NCBI RefSeq assembly: GCF_008180615.1
Contig: NZ_VTEH01000002.1
Coordinates: 250,076-314,075, forward strand
Length of the DNA stretch: 64,000 nt
From: Rossellomorea vietnamensis
GTDB taxonomy: Bacteria; Bacillota; Bacilli; Bacillales; Bacillaceae_B
Direction: 5' to 3'
The position numbers and the translations under genes are program-made. Under the pieces are notes generated by a model that searched no databases, had not been told where the DNA came from, and worked only from the letters and a program-made list of their open reading frames with translations. This document shows, piece after piece, positions 8,140 through 16,196 of the stretch (positions are counted from its first letter, which is position 1; each line of letters begins with the position of its first letter).

Positions 8140-8856
8140 TTAGACTGATTGATTTTTTTCTGAAACTACGGACAGCGGCTTGGTTTGGAACTTCGGTTTT
8201 CCGCCTTTCCAAAACTTGATCAATTTGATTCCTGCTAATATAGCATGCCCGACCCGAAAAGTTATGATACATGAAAATTCCGTCTGAATGAGCGCTTTTT
8301 GAAATGAAGGAATGACGGCAAGCTGCGGTTTGGATTGAAGCTGCATATAGTTGCTCATCACGCCAATCACCCCTCCCTTCGCCCCCCACATCAGCCCAGT
8401 CATCGTCCCGGTTGATGCAGCATCTCCTGTGCCGAAGACAGTCTGCCATTTCACATTGTCGACTTTAACTTTTTTCATAAAACTTCTGACAATCCGGTGA
8501 AGCCCGGCTACATGCTGAAGGAGTTCCCGGAAATCCTTAATGGATGACAGCATCTCTTCAGGGGTTTCCTTTTTGACTTTGTCTTTTTCCTTCCCTTTTC
8601 CTTCACTGCCTTTTTCCGTTTTTTCCTCAAAGACAATGTTGGGTCCATCATCATCCAGCTTGACCATCGGGACTTCGATTTTGTATTTAATCAGGCCGAA
8701 CCAGGCCCTGAATCTTATGATGAAATGGTCGTTGTCATTTCCATGATAAAGTGAAACTGTAATCGTCAGCTTGGTAATCAGGATGATGATGAATAAAAAT
8801 AAAATAAGAGCTAGAACTACAATCAGTGTGATGATCCATCCATTCACTTTTTTCAC
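8140..8856 (-). CDS. ytfI: DUF2953 membrane protein YtfI
   Basis: Protein of up to 238 residues with one N-terminal membrane segment (IITLIVVLALILFLFIIILI) followed by a soluble DUF2953-type domain. The downstream region includes a Lys/Glu-rich stretch and then VKVDNVKWQTVFGTGDAAST, typical of YtfI. Function is unknown; it is conserved beside the spore gene ytfJ in bacilli, which suggests a role in sporulation. The listed start is a GTG. A second in-frame GTG three codons later (8847) has better spacing to the AAAGG site, so the protein may be three residues shorter. Confidence 0.85.
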   Translation of the reverse strand: MKKVNGWIITLIVVLALILFLFIIILITKLTITVSLYHGNDNDHFIIRFRAWFGLIKYKIEVPMVKLDDDGPNIVFEEKTEKGSEGKGKEKDKVKKETPEEMLSSIKDFRELLQHVAGLHRIVRSFMKKVKVDNVKWQTVFGTGDAASTGTMTGLMWGAKGGVIGVMSNYMQLQSKPQLAVIPSFQKALIQTEFSCIITFRVGHAILAGIKLIKFWKGGKPKFQTKPLSVVSEKNQSV

Positions 8857-9005
8857 AACCTTTCAATTAGTAAGTATTAGCTACTTTCTTCCAAAATAAA
8901 CCTTCTGAGTTTGCAGGAACTTTGGAAAAGGCTGATTGCTTTTTACCGTTATTCATGTTACCTTTTAGTCACATACTAATTTTTTCTATTAGAGAGGATC
9001 TTTTC

Positions 9006-9791
9006 ATGGAAGACCATTTGTCCCCATTATTCAAGGCATTATCTCATCCAATAAGAAGACGGATTCTTGATATTTTGAAAGATGCACCCTCGACAACTGG
9101 CGAACTCAATGATCAGTTTCCTGAAGTCTCTCGATATGCCATCATGAAGCATTTGACCGCACTAGAGGAAGGAAACTTGATTCTTTCAAGAAGAAAGGGC
9201 AAATACAGAGTAAATTTCTTAAATGCTGTTCCCCTTCAGGAGATGCATAATCGCTGGGTGGGAAAATATATGGAGCGGGCTGCATCCTCACTTCTTAATG
9301 TAAAAACAGCTGCAGAAGATACAGGAGGAGACAAGACAATGAAACCTGCCGGACAAAACAAAGTTTTTCAAATTGAGCAAGAAACACTTATTAACGCCCC
9401 TCGCAATCAAGTCTTTAAAGCTTTAACGGAAAAAGTAGAAAGCTGGTGGGAATTCCGTATAGCACCTGAAGGAAAACCATCAACACTTTCCTTGGATCCA
9501 GTCCCGGGCGGGCAGTTTCTAGAAAAATGGGAAGGCCAAGGAGGAGCCGTCTGGGGAAATGTATATTACGTAAATGCCCCTGAAGAGATCAGAATCCAAG
9601 GGCACCTCGGGATGCAGGGAGCTGTCAATAGTGCCTATACCTATCGTTTAACCGAAGAAGATGGTACAACCTCACTTCAGCTTTCCCATACAGCATCCGG
9701 ACTAATTGAAGAAGAATGGGAAGACAGCCACAGAAAAGGCTGGGAATACCTTCTGGGAACGCTGCTGAAAAATTTTATCGAAGAACAATGA
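9006..9791 (+). CDS. ArsR-type HTH fused to SRPBCC (AHSA1-like) domain
   Basis: Protein of 261 residues. Residues about 5-85 are a winged helix of the ArsR type (LFKALSHPIRRRILDILKDA, then ALEEGNLILSRRKGKYRVN). Residues about 120-260 are a SRPBCC/AHSA1-type fold with WWEFRIAP, GGQFLEKW and a C-terminal GWEYLLGTLLKNF. No metal-binding cysteine pair is seen in the HTH part, so a ligand held in the SRPBCC pocket may be the signal; this is inference. The ATG at 9006 follows GAGAGGATC. A frame 28 codons longer exists but has no ribosome binding site. A second SRPBCC gene follows 37 bp downstream. Confidence 0.85.
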   Translation: MEDHLSPLFKALSHPIRRRILDILKDAPSTTGELNDQFPEVSRYAIMKHLTALEEGNLILSRRKGKYRVNFLNAVPLQEMHNRWVGKYMERAASSLLNVKTAAEDTGGDKTMKPAGQNKVFQIEQETLINAPRNQVFKALTEKVESWWEFRIAPEGKPSTLSLDPVPGGQFLEKWEGQGGAVWGNVYYVNAPEEIRIQGHLGMQGAVNSAYTYRLTEEDGTTSLQLSHTASGLIEEEWEDSHRKGWEYLLGTLLKNFIEEQ

Positions 9792-9828
9792 TAATCTCTG
9801 TAAAATTGAGTGTGATGGAGGAACAAAC

Positions 9829-10266
9829 ATGATAAACGTTGTGACAGAAACCATGATCGAAGCACCAATATCCAAAGTAGCAGCCTACGCATCTGATCCT
9901 GAAAATGCACCTCAGTGGTACAGCAACATATCAAGTGCTGAATGGGTGACACCGAAACCTCTTCAACTCGGTTCTCAAATTGCTTTCAAGGCTGAATTTC
10001 TCGGACGCCAGCTTGCTTACACTTATGAGATAGTAGAACTTATTCCTGAAGAAAAGCTGGTCATGAAGACAGCACAGGGGCCCTTTCCAATGGAAACGAC
10101 CTATAGCTGGAGAGCAATAAATGAGAGGCAGACTATGATGAGTCTTCAAAATAAAGGAGAGCCTTCCGGTTTCTCAAAGTTGTTTGCTCCCTTTATGGCA
10201 CCTATGATGAAAAAGGAAAACAAGAAAGACCTCGCGAAAATCAAGTTAATTTTAGAGGGCATTTAA
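9829..10266 (+). CDS. SRPBCC family protein
   Basis: Protein of 145 residues forming a single START/polyketide-cyclase-like fold: ETMIEAPISKVAAYASDPEN at the N-terminus, the WYSNISSAEWVT motif and a long C-terminal helix (APMMKKENKKDLAKIKLIL). Such proteins bind small hydrophobic ligands; the ligand is not known. GGAGG precedes the ATG. It is 37 bp after the ArsR-SRPBCC gene on the same strand and is followed by a terminator, so the two make a small operon. The first product may control both genes. Confidence 0.8.
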   Translation: MINVVTETMIEAPISKVAAYASDPENAPQWYSNISSAEWVTPKPLQLGSQIAFKAEFLGRQLAYTYEIVELIPEEKLVMKTAQGPFPMETTYSWRAINERQTMMSLQNKGEPSGFSKLFAPFMAPMMKKENKKDLAKIKLILEGI

Positions 10267-10324
10267 CTATAAAGGCATTTTCCGTACTGCTAATATCCGA
10301 AATTAATTAAAGCCATTATTAAAA

Positions 10325-10360
10325 GAAGCAGCCGTCACAGCGGCTGCTTCTTCCTTTTTC
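10325..10360. terminator. Bidirectional terminator between SRPBCC and yteJ genes
   Basis: GAAGCAGCCG and CGGCTGCTTC form a perfect ten-base stem with a short TCACAG loop. CTTCCTTTTT follows on + and TTTTAATAAT on the minus strand. It serves two convergent units. Confidence 0.85.
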
Positions 10361-10417
10361 CTGTTATTCATCGGGCATCCGCCATGTCTCCGAAACTGCG
10401 GAGTGTAAATCCCATCT

Positions 10418-10930
10418 TTAGGCACTTACCGGTTTAAACAACGCTGCCCGTTTTTCCCGAATCACGGTAGTATCCGCAAACAAATCATGAATTCCCTGCT
10501 TCTTGTTCGTAAAGGCCACAACGATATATAAAACAAAGAAACTTGCAGAGATGAATCTCCCAATCAATTCCCTGAAGAGAATCGTGCTCCATTGCAGAGG
10601 TTTTCCATCCAATTCAATGACCTTCAAGCCAAACGCCATCTTTCCAAGCGTCTGTCCGAAATACCTGGTCATCAGTACAAAGTAGCCGTAAAAGATGATT
10701 GCACTAAAGATAGAAATCGGCGCAAACATATCATCCTTCACGAGGGACAAATCCATTGCCCGGAATATTGGATAGACAATCAGTCTTCCTATACTTGAAA
10801 TCACGATCAAATCCAGGAGATAGGCCCAAAATCTCATCCAGAAACCACCGAGTTCAACTATTCCCAGATCGGACTCTTTCTTTTCCTGCACGGTTGCTGC
10901 AAATTCATCCTGATTTTCAAACTCACTCAT
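10418..10930 (-). CDS. yteJ: RDD family membrane protein YteJ
   Basis: Protein of 170 residues with the RDD domain: GGFWMRFWAYLLDLIVI (the Arg-Asp-containing first helix), then FGQTLGKMAFGLKVIELDG, then LLFRELIGRFIS-type residues near the last helices. Three to four membrane segments are predicted. In B. subtilis YteJ is encoded with SppA and takes part in resistance to lantibiotics by modulating SppA; the same order here supports this. The ATG at 10930 has GAGGAGGTG six bases before it. A GTG three codons upstream lies inside that site and was rejected. It follows sppA by 20 bp. Confidence 0.88.
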   Translation of the reverse strand: MSEFENQDEFAATVQEKKESDLGIVELGGFWMRFWAYLLDLIVISSIGRLIVYPIFRAMDLSLVKDDMFAPISIFSAIIFYGYFVLMTRYFGQTLGKMAFGLKVIELDGKPLQWSTILFRELIGRFISASFFVLYIVVAFTNKKQGIHDLFADTTVIREKRAALFKPVSA

Positions 10931-10950
10931 GAACGGCACCTCCTCTTAAG

Positions 10951-11961
10951 TTATTCCGCATAGAGATACATCAGGCGCGGGGAATTTGGCTGAGAAAGAA
11001 TTTTCATTAATGCCGCTGCCTGGATATCTCCTCCAGCCAGCCTTTGGGCACCCATATTTAATAAAGAACCAAACCCGCCATCACTCGTATACTCGATTAC
11101 CTGGGCATTTTTAAGTTCAAGGTCTTTCTTCATTTCCTGAATGACATCTTCCACATATCCAAATCCATCAATCAAATTGTTTTCTTTTGCCTGAATTCCA
11201 TCATACACTCGTCCGTCCGCAATTTGTCTTACCTGTTCTTCAGACATTCCGCGACCTTCAGCGATGACATCGACAAATCCTTCATAGGAATTATTGACCA
11301 TGGACTGCAGGATTTCCCGCTCTTCTTCCGTCATTTCTCTCGTCGGGCTCATGATATCTTTGTGAGGACCACTTTTGATTGTGACAAAATCAACTCCGTA
11401 TTTTTCAGCCAGCTCAGAGTAGTTGACACTTTGCATGATAACACCCAGTGATCCTGTGAGCGTTTCTCTGCTGGCAAAAATTTTCTCTGCCGGTGCAGAA
11501 ATATAGTAACCGCCTGAGGCAGCCATGGATCCCATTGAAACATAGATTGGTTTCTCGTATTCTTCTTGTATCTCGACAAGCTGTTCATGGATTTGGGCAC
11601 TTTCCACAACGCCCCCGCCAGGAGTATTCACTTTCAGGATGACCCCTTTGATGCTGTCATCTTCCTGAACTGTTTTCAGCTGCTCCATGAAAATTTCATG
11701 ATTATATCCGGGGCTTTCAAAGATGGAAGCTGCCGTATTAACATCCTGGATGACACCATCCACTTCTAATACAGCAATTCGTTTACTGCTGCTTCCGTCT
11801 TCAATAACCTCTTCAATGAAAGGATTTTCCGTACCGGCAAACATTTCTTCAAAAGCTGCGCTAAAGTCATTTGACGCTGCAGAACTCGCAAAATTGACTA
11901 AAACGGAAAATAAAAATAATCCGGCAGCTATTCCTAGAGCCGTCCAACGTTTTCCACTCAT
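10951..11961 (-). CDS. sppA: Signal peptide peptidase SppA
   Basis: Membrane-anchored serine protease of 336 residues that degrades cleaved signal peptides. One N-terminal membrane segment (ALGIAAGLFLFSVLVNF) is followed by the extracytoplasmic protease domain. The catalytic dyad is Ser149 (MAASGGYYI) and Lys201 (SGPHKDI), close to Ser147 and Lys199 of the B. subtilis enzyme. VNTPGGGV is the substrate-groove motif. The ATG at 11961 has AAAGGAGG at good spacing. A frame 17 codons longer lacks one. sppA is first in an operon with yteJ and is divergent from the NAD kinase gene. Confidence 0.95.
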   Translation of the reverse strand: MSGKRWTALGIAAGLFLFSVLVNFASSAASNDFSAAFEEMFAGTENPFIEEVIEDGSSSKRIAVLEVDGVIQDVNTAASIFESPGYNHEIFMEQLKTVQEDDSIKGVILKVNTPGGGVVESAQIHEQLVEIQEEYEKPIYVSMGSMAASGGYYISAPAEKIFASRETLTGSLGVIMQSVNYSELAEKYGVDFVTIKSGPHKDIMSPTREMTEEEREILQSMVNNSYEGFVDVIAEGRGMSEEQVRQIADGRVYDGIQAKENNLIDGFGYVEDVIQEMKKDLELKNAQVIEYTSDGGFGSLLNMGAQRLAGGDIQAAALMKILSQPNSPRLMYLYAE

Positions 11962-12170
11962 ATGTAGTTCCTCCTTTTTTCTCTTCATGATGCATACGTA
12001 CATCGCTATCATAAAGTTTCACTATCATGATAAAATAATCATAAGAATCCGCCTCATAGAAATTCACCAAGAGAGCAGCACTTTGCATATAATCACTATT
12101 CTAGCAAAATCTATCGTGATTGGAAAAATTTCGTCCGAAATGGATGACTAATTTTTGAGGAGGCAATAAC

Positions 12171-12971
12171 ATGAATGAAAGACGCAACCTATACTTTTAC
12201 ACGCTAAAAGACGAAGAAACACTCCAAAAAGTAGAAGAGTTATCTCAACTTGCCCAGAAGCACGGCTTTACTATTGTTAAAAATGCCAATGATGCCAACA
12301 TCGTTGTCAGTGTCGGAGGAGACGGAGCATTCCTTCAGGCCGTCCGCAACACAGGATTCCGCCAGGATTGCTTATATGCAGGAATCTCAACAACCGGAAG
12401 CTTAAGTATGTATTGTGACTTCCATATAGATGATACGGAAAAGATGATCAAGGCAATGACAGAGGAGCAAATCGAAGTCCGCCGTTACCCGACAATCGAT
12501 GTATCGGTCGATGATGAAGCAACTTTCAAATGCCTGAATGAATTCAGCATCAGGTCTGGCATCATCAAGACCTTCGTAATCGAAGTACATATTGATGACC
12601 TGCACTTCGAAACCTTCCGCGGAGACGGAATGGTTATCGCCACTCCGACAGGAAGCACTGCTTATAACAAATCAGTGAATGGAGCGGTCGTCGATCCGAT
12701 GCTGCCCTGCCTGCAAGTAAGCGAACTGGCGTCATTGAACAATAACCGCTACCGCACACTCGGGTCTTCTTTCATCCTCAGTGGGAACCGCAAGCTGAAA
12801 CTTGAAATTGTCCAAGACGGCAATGACTATCCTTCTATGGGAATGGATAATGAAGCACTGGGAATCCAGCACGTCAAACAAGTCGAAATTACCTTAAGCG
12901 AAGAAAAAATTAAAACCGTTAAACTTAAAGATAACTCCTTCTGGGAAAAAGTGAAGAGAACGTTTTTATAA
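12171..12971 (+). CDS. ppnK: NAD kinase
   Basis: Phosphorylates NAD to NADP with ATP or polyphosphate. The 266 residues fit the short Gram-positive form. The GGDG motif (49-52, in VVSVGGDGAFLQAV) and the nucleotide-binding GDGMVIATPTGSTAYNKS motif are intact. FILSGNRKLKLE and MGMDNEALG belong to the C-terminal beta domain. TGAGGAGG precedes the ATG. B. subtilis has two NAD kinases; the place next to sppA corresponds to its ytdI (the second copy). The left end of a degenerate MITE-like repeat touches its stop codon. Confidence 0.93.
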   Translation: MNERRNLYFYTLKDEETLQKVEELSQLAQKHGFTIVKNANDANIVVSVGGDGAFLQAVRNTGFRQDCLYAGISTTGSLSMYCDFHIDDTEKMIKAMTEEQIEVRRYPTIDVSVDDEATFKCLNEFSIRSGIIKTFVIEVHIDDLHFETFRGDGMVIATPTGSTAYNKSVNGAVVDPMLPCLQVSELASLNNNRYRTLGSSFILSGNRKLKLEIVQDGNDYPSMGMDNEALGIQHVKQVEITLSEEKIKTVKLKDNSFWEKVKRTFL

Positions 12972-13110
12972 TAGGCTCTTTAGTAGACTTTGTTGCTAAA
13001 TAATATTAATTCCCCTTCTCCGAAATTATCCTGGTAAGCTAGAAAGAAAAGCTGCTCTTTCCGTTTTAAGAGAAAGAACTAGTGATTCGGGGATATTCGA
13101 AACAGACTTA
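12971..13110 (+). repeat. Diverged relative of the MITE-like element
   Basis: Begins ATAGGCTCTTTAGTAGACTT then TGTTGCTAAATAATATTAAT, closely like the left end of the copy at 36892. It continues with GAAAGAAAAGCTGCTCTTTCC and GATTCGGGGATATT, also shared with that copy. The first base overlaps the ppnK stop codon. The right boundary is not clear. An open frame through it (LERKAALSVLRER...) has no start or ribosome binding site and is taken as chance. Confidence 0.5.
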
Positions 13111-13218
13111 CCAAAAGGAAGAATGGGGTTTAATATGTCAAGACGAAAAAATGCTCAGCTTATAATGAGGGCACTGAAAATATAAAGAATTTTAGAATCT
13201 AATTCTCTCTAACAAAGA

Positions 13219-13268
13219 AAAAGTCAACCTTGCTTCCTTAAATCGAAGGAAAGGTTGACTTTTTTTTG
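13219..13268 (+). terminator. Strong intrinsic terminator downstream of ppnK
   Basis: AAAAAGTCAACCTT and AAAGGTTGACTTTTTTTT enclose a loop that itself contains CTTCCTT and GAAGG. It ends transcription about 300 bp past ppnK. Confidence 0.85.
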
Positions 13269-13419
13269 AAAGCATTGAGTGTGCTGCTCTTTGTTTTTAT
13301 AGTACTTTTTTCGAATATTTTCCTAGCGCTGGAAAGGGACTTTCACAACTTGTTGATTGTAAAGTATTGATTCAAGGATTTGGAATATGATAAGTGGTAC
13401 CTATCAGCCAGTTTCAGTA

Positions 13420-13626
13420 CTTTGGCTAGTCATTTAGAGGGAAAATTTCCCCTTAAATACTAAAAAGCATGTGATATTAGCTTAAATAGAGGGAAAAATT
13501 CCCCTTATTTGGCTTATATGATGAAAAAGCAGGTGCTGTTTCTTCGTATAAGGGGAAAAACTCCCTCTATTCACTCCAAAATGAGCTTAGAAATTGAAAA
13601 TAACGGGAAAATCTCCCCTTATTTTT
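13420..13626. repeat. Array B: four AGGGGAAAxTTCCCCT palindrome units
   Basis: Palindromic blocks such as GAGGGAAAATTTCCCCTT begin near 13437, 13489, 13551 and 13604. Spacings are 52, 62 and 53 bp. The third block is in the inverted orientation (AAGGGGAAAAACTCCCTC). The sequence between blocks is AT-rich and only loosely repeated. The array lies between the ppnK terminator and the next operon. Confidence 0.7.
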
Positions 13627-13680
13627 ACGGCTGGATCCTTAATTAAGGAAATGACATGCCGTTCTTGCTTAAAGCCCACT

Positions 13681-13702
13681 CCACCGGGGGGCACCCCTAG
13701 TG
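13681..13702. other. G+C-rich hairpin
   Basis: CCACCGGGG and CCCCTAGTGG form a stem around GGCA. There is no T-run. It lies just upstream of the short promoter-terminator pair at 13715-13798. Confidence 0.4.
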
Positions 13703-13714
13703 GAAAGGTGCATC

Positions 13715-13743
13715 TTAAACATATATCAACACTCTTTTATAAT
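13715..13743 (+). promoter_or_regulatory. Sigma-A-like promoter without a following gene
   Basis: TTAAAC, 17 bases, TATAAT. The next feature is a terminator only 11 bases after the -10 box, so any transcript would be about 45 nt. Confidence 0.45.
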
Positions 13744-13753
13744 ACTTGAAGCG

Positions 13754-13798
13754 AAAAAGGCAGGATCGTTCTTTCAGGGGAACGGTTCTGCCTTTTTA
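13754..13798 (+). terminator. Terminator directly after the orphan promoter
   Basis: AAAAAGGCAGGATCGTTC pairs with GAACGGTTCTGCCTTTTT except at the bulged positions, then AAG. The symmetric ends allow action on both strands. Confidence 0.75.
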
Positions 13799-14116
13799 AG
13801 TTTTTGTTGGACTTTATCAATAGCCTCTTTAAAGACTTAGCATTTTTTCGTGAATTTTTTTCTAAGGTTCTGCAGTGTACAAATGACTGTATTCTTTCCA
13901 AACCTCAGCAACCCTGATTGGGAGCCGGTTCTTTACAGAGCATCATCTTATCCATATAACCCTAAACTTCCATCCTGGCCCCGCCATTAAGTCATCATCT
14001 CCAAAACGTCAAACCAACATCCCCTGACATAACCATTTTTACTTAAATCTTCGTCAAAACCTGTTTGTTCAGCTTTATAAGTATATTTTTTAAAATAGCC
14101 CCTTCTTTTTTTCCAG

Positions 14117-14145
14117 TTGAAAAATTCCACCAGCTGTTTTATAAT
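14117..14145 (+). promoter_or_regulatory. Sigma-A promoter of the YtrA-type operon
   Basis: TTGAAA, exactly 17 bases, TATAAT, 55 bp before the first ATG of the operon. It is the best -35/-10 match in this part of the window. Confidence 0.85.
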
Positions 14146-14163
14146 GTGTATATAGACATACAC
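14146..14163. promoter_or_regulatory. GntR/YtrA-type operator
   Basis: GTGTATATAGACATACAC is an inverted repeat (GTGTAT-N6-ATACAC) that begins at the base after the -10 box and covers the start site. YtrA-subfamily regulators bind GTGTA/TACAC-type dyads, and a YtrA-type gene is second in this operon. Autorepression is the likely mode. Confidence 0.75.
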
Positions 14164-14199
14164 ACTTATACACTTGAAAATGGAAAGGAGTTTTCAAAC

Positions 14200-14925
14200 A
14201 TGGATACGATACGTAAAGCGCTCTGGCTGGCAAGGCTTGAAATGATTGTTTCAAGAAAGCACTACCTTAACCTGGTTTTGATTACAGGTATTTACACATT
14301 TTTCTTTCAACTGACAATGCCGGCTTATCTGGAAGAAAACATCTTTGTATTTGATGTCTTTCTAATTATTTACCTTATGACGATCACCTTTTCGACCAAG
14401 CCAAAAGGCTTTCAATATCAGAAGATGAATGACGAGTTGTATGCCTCTCCTTATGCAGTGATGCTCAACCAGCTGCCAATCAGGCGCAATGTTCTTGTTT
14501 TAAGCCGTTTTATCTTACCTTACTTTGCTATTTTTGCAAGCATCCCAACGGCCTTGACAGCAACATATATTTTTTCTCCTGAACTGCAGGATGCGATTGG
14601 TCCGCTTCAGTTGATTTCTCTGATAGTCATCTGGTTGTGTTTCAGTTTTTCCTTAGGCGGCATTTTCCCTGCCAGTGAACCTGGTGATGAGATTAAACGG
14701 TTTACATTTGTCTGGTCATTCGCTAGCATAATCATATTTTTCGTGTCGCTGTATCTGATTTTTCAGGTATGGCTGGATACCGGCTTTTTCAAGTGGACGA
14801 TCTATTTGGCAAATGAATATACCATTCTTTCAATAATTGTCTCAATTCTTACAGCGAGTGTTGTGACCTGGTACTGGTACCATCATGCTCTGAAACAAAT
14901 CCAAAAAATTGATTACTTACAATAA
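14200..14925 (+). CDS. ABC-type membrane subunit, first gene of YtrA-type operon
   Basis: Protein of 241 residues with six hydrophobic segments and an N-terminal amphipathic part (IRKALWLARLEMIVSRKHYL). It resembles ABC transporter membrane subunits in topology, but I do not recognise a named family. AAAGGAG precedes the ATG at 14200. A longer frame from 14065 runs through the promoter and operator and was rejected. It is 12 bp before the GntR gene and is the likely partner of the unusual ATPase at 15324. Expression should be controlled by the GTGTAT-N6-ATACAC dyad upstream. Confidence 0.7.
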   Translation: MDTIRKALWLARLEMIVSRKHYLNLVLITGIYTFFFQLTMPAYLEENIFVFDVFLIIYLMTITFSTKPKGFQYQKMNDELYASPYAVMLNQLPIRRNVLVLSRFILPYFAIFASIPTALTATYIFSPELQDAIGPLQLISLIVIWLCFSFSLGGIFPASEPGDEIKRFTFVWSFASIIIFFVSLYLIFQVWLDTGFFKWTIYLANEYTILSIIVSILTASVVTWYWYHHALKQIQKIDYLQ

Positions 14926-14937
14926 AGGAGGGCTGAT

Positions 14938-15327
14938 ATGAATCTTCCAATCCGGCTTTCAAAGTCCTCAAGGGAACCGATTTATCATCAAATCGAGAAC
15001 CAAATCAAAGCATTGATTGCCAGCGGACAATTAACAACAGGAGATCCCCTCCCCTCAATCCGGTTGATGGCGAAGGAGTTGGAGATCAGTTCCATCACGA
15101 TTAGAAGAGCCTATCAAAACCTTGAGTATAGTGGATTCATCCAAACCTCTCAGGGAAAGGGAACATTTGTAGCAGAGGTGGATCCTGATAGGAAATCAAC
15201 AATGGCCAGCCAGGCAGTTGAAGAGGCGATTCTAAAAGCAATCACCACGGCAAAGCAGCATGAACTGACGAATGAAGAAATCATCCGCATGGTGGAAACC
15301 CTGCTTCAAAAGGAGGAAAACCAATGA
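14938..15327 (+). CDS. GntR family regulator, YtrA subfamily
   Basis: Protein of 129 residues, the short YtrA type: a winged helix (REPIYHQIENQIKALIASG, then PSIRLMAKELEISSITIRRA, then GKGTFVAE) plus a small C-terminal helical dimer part (NEEIIRMVETLLQKEE) and no effector domain. AAAGGAGGG precedes the ATG. It overlaps the next ATPase gene by four bases. In Gram-positive bacteria such regulators control ABC transporter operons that often answer to cell-envelope antibiotics. Here it most likely represses its own operon through the dyad at 14146. Confidence 0.9.
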   Translation: MNLPIRLSKSSREPIYHQIENQIKALIASGQLTTGDPLPSIRLMAKELEISSITIRRAYQNLEYSGFIQTSQGKGTFVAEVDPDRKSTMASQAVEEAILKAITTAKQHELTNEEIIRMVETLLQKEENQ

Positions 15328-16196
15328 CTTTTCCATTAACGATTCAAAATATCGAAAAATCCATTGACGAATTTCAATTGAACATACCGGAACTTACCAT
15401 TGAAGAGGGAACCATTACAGCAGTTGTCGGAACTAACGGAGCCGGCAAGAGCACTCTCTTCAAAATGATGATGAATCTTGTTAAACAGGATAACGGAGAA
15501 ATTAAAGTGTTCGGTCAGCCAGTCAGCGGCGAAGATGACAGCTGGAAGCGCTATATTGCTTATCAGGCTCAGACGATGATTGGCTGTGACCCTTTTACTG
15601 GTGAACAGCTGCGCACATTGATGGCAGAGATCTACCCATCCTGGGACGAAGCGCTGTTTAGAAGGTTTTGTGAAAAGCTCAATATTCCGTTAAATAAGAA
15701 GGTGCAGAAGCTTTCCCCAGGTGTGAAGACGAAGTTAAACCTTGCACTCAATTTTGGCAAGAATACTCCGCTTATGATTCTTGATGAACCGACAGCTGCA
15801 ATGGACATTCCATCGAGAAACTTCTTCATTCAGTTCTTACTCGAGCTGATGGAAAATGGCGATAAAACGATCCTGATTGCATCCCATCAGGCAGATGATA
15901 TTAAAAAACTGGCTGACTACCTTGTATTCATTAACAGCGGCCGTGTATCAAAGCTGCTTGAAAAGGACTCACTCGCCTCCTCCTACCGCCTGTTCTGGTT
16001 AAAGGAAGAACCTCCAGTGAGCAAGATTCCTGGTGAAATTAAACGAACCTATAAAAAAGTCATTCTATCAAATCAGCCCCAATCCACAATGACTTATCTT
16101 TCTCAAAATAACTTGGTCATTGTGGATGAGCAAATACCCGAGCTTGAAGATATTATTCAAGAAATTTTAATAGAAGGAGAAATGATCGATGTCTGA
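15324..16196 (+). CDS. ABC transporter ATP-binding protein (YtrB-like)
   Basis: Protein of 290 residues. Walker A GTNGAGKST is at 36-44, the signature region reads KLSPGVKTKLNLAL instead of LSGGQ, and Walker B is LMILDEPTAAMD. Residues after about 215 form an extra C-terminal domain. The altered signature, with Pro in place of the first Gly and no Gln, is typical of YtrB/EcsA-like exporters. It overlaps the regulator gene (4 bp) and the next ATPase gene (8 bp), so translation is coupled. Its membrane partner is probably the 241-residue protein at 14200. Confidence 0.88.
   Translation: MTFPLTIQNIEKSIDEFQLNIPELTIEEGTITAVVGTNGAGKSTLFKMMMNLVKQDNGEIKVFGQPVSGEDDSWKRYIAYQAQTMIGCDPFTGEQLRTLMAEIYPSWDEALFRRFCEKLNIPLNKKVQKLSPGVKTKLNLALNFGKNTPLMILDEPTAAMDIPSRNFFIQFLLELMENGDKTILIASHQADDIKKLADYLVFINSGRVSKLLEKDSLASSYRLFWLKEEPPVSKIPGEIKRTYKKVILSNQPQSTMTYLSQNNLVIVDEQIPELEDIIQEILIEGEMIDV

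Noticed and set aside
13030..13190. Possible small protein LERKAALSVLRER...MSRRKNAQLIMRALKI
   Set aside because: No start with usable spacing, and the first half aligns at DNA level with the repeat relative at 36892, where the reading is different.
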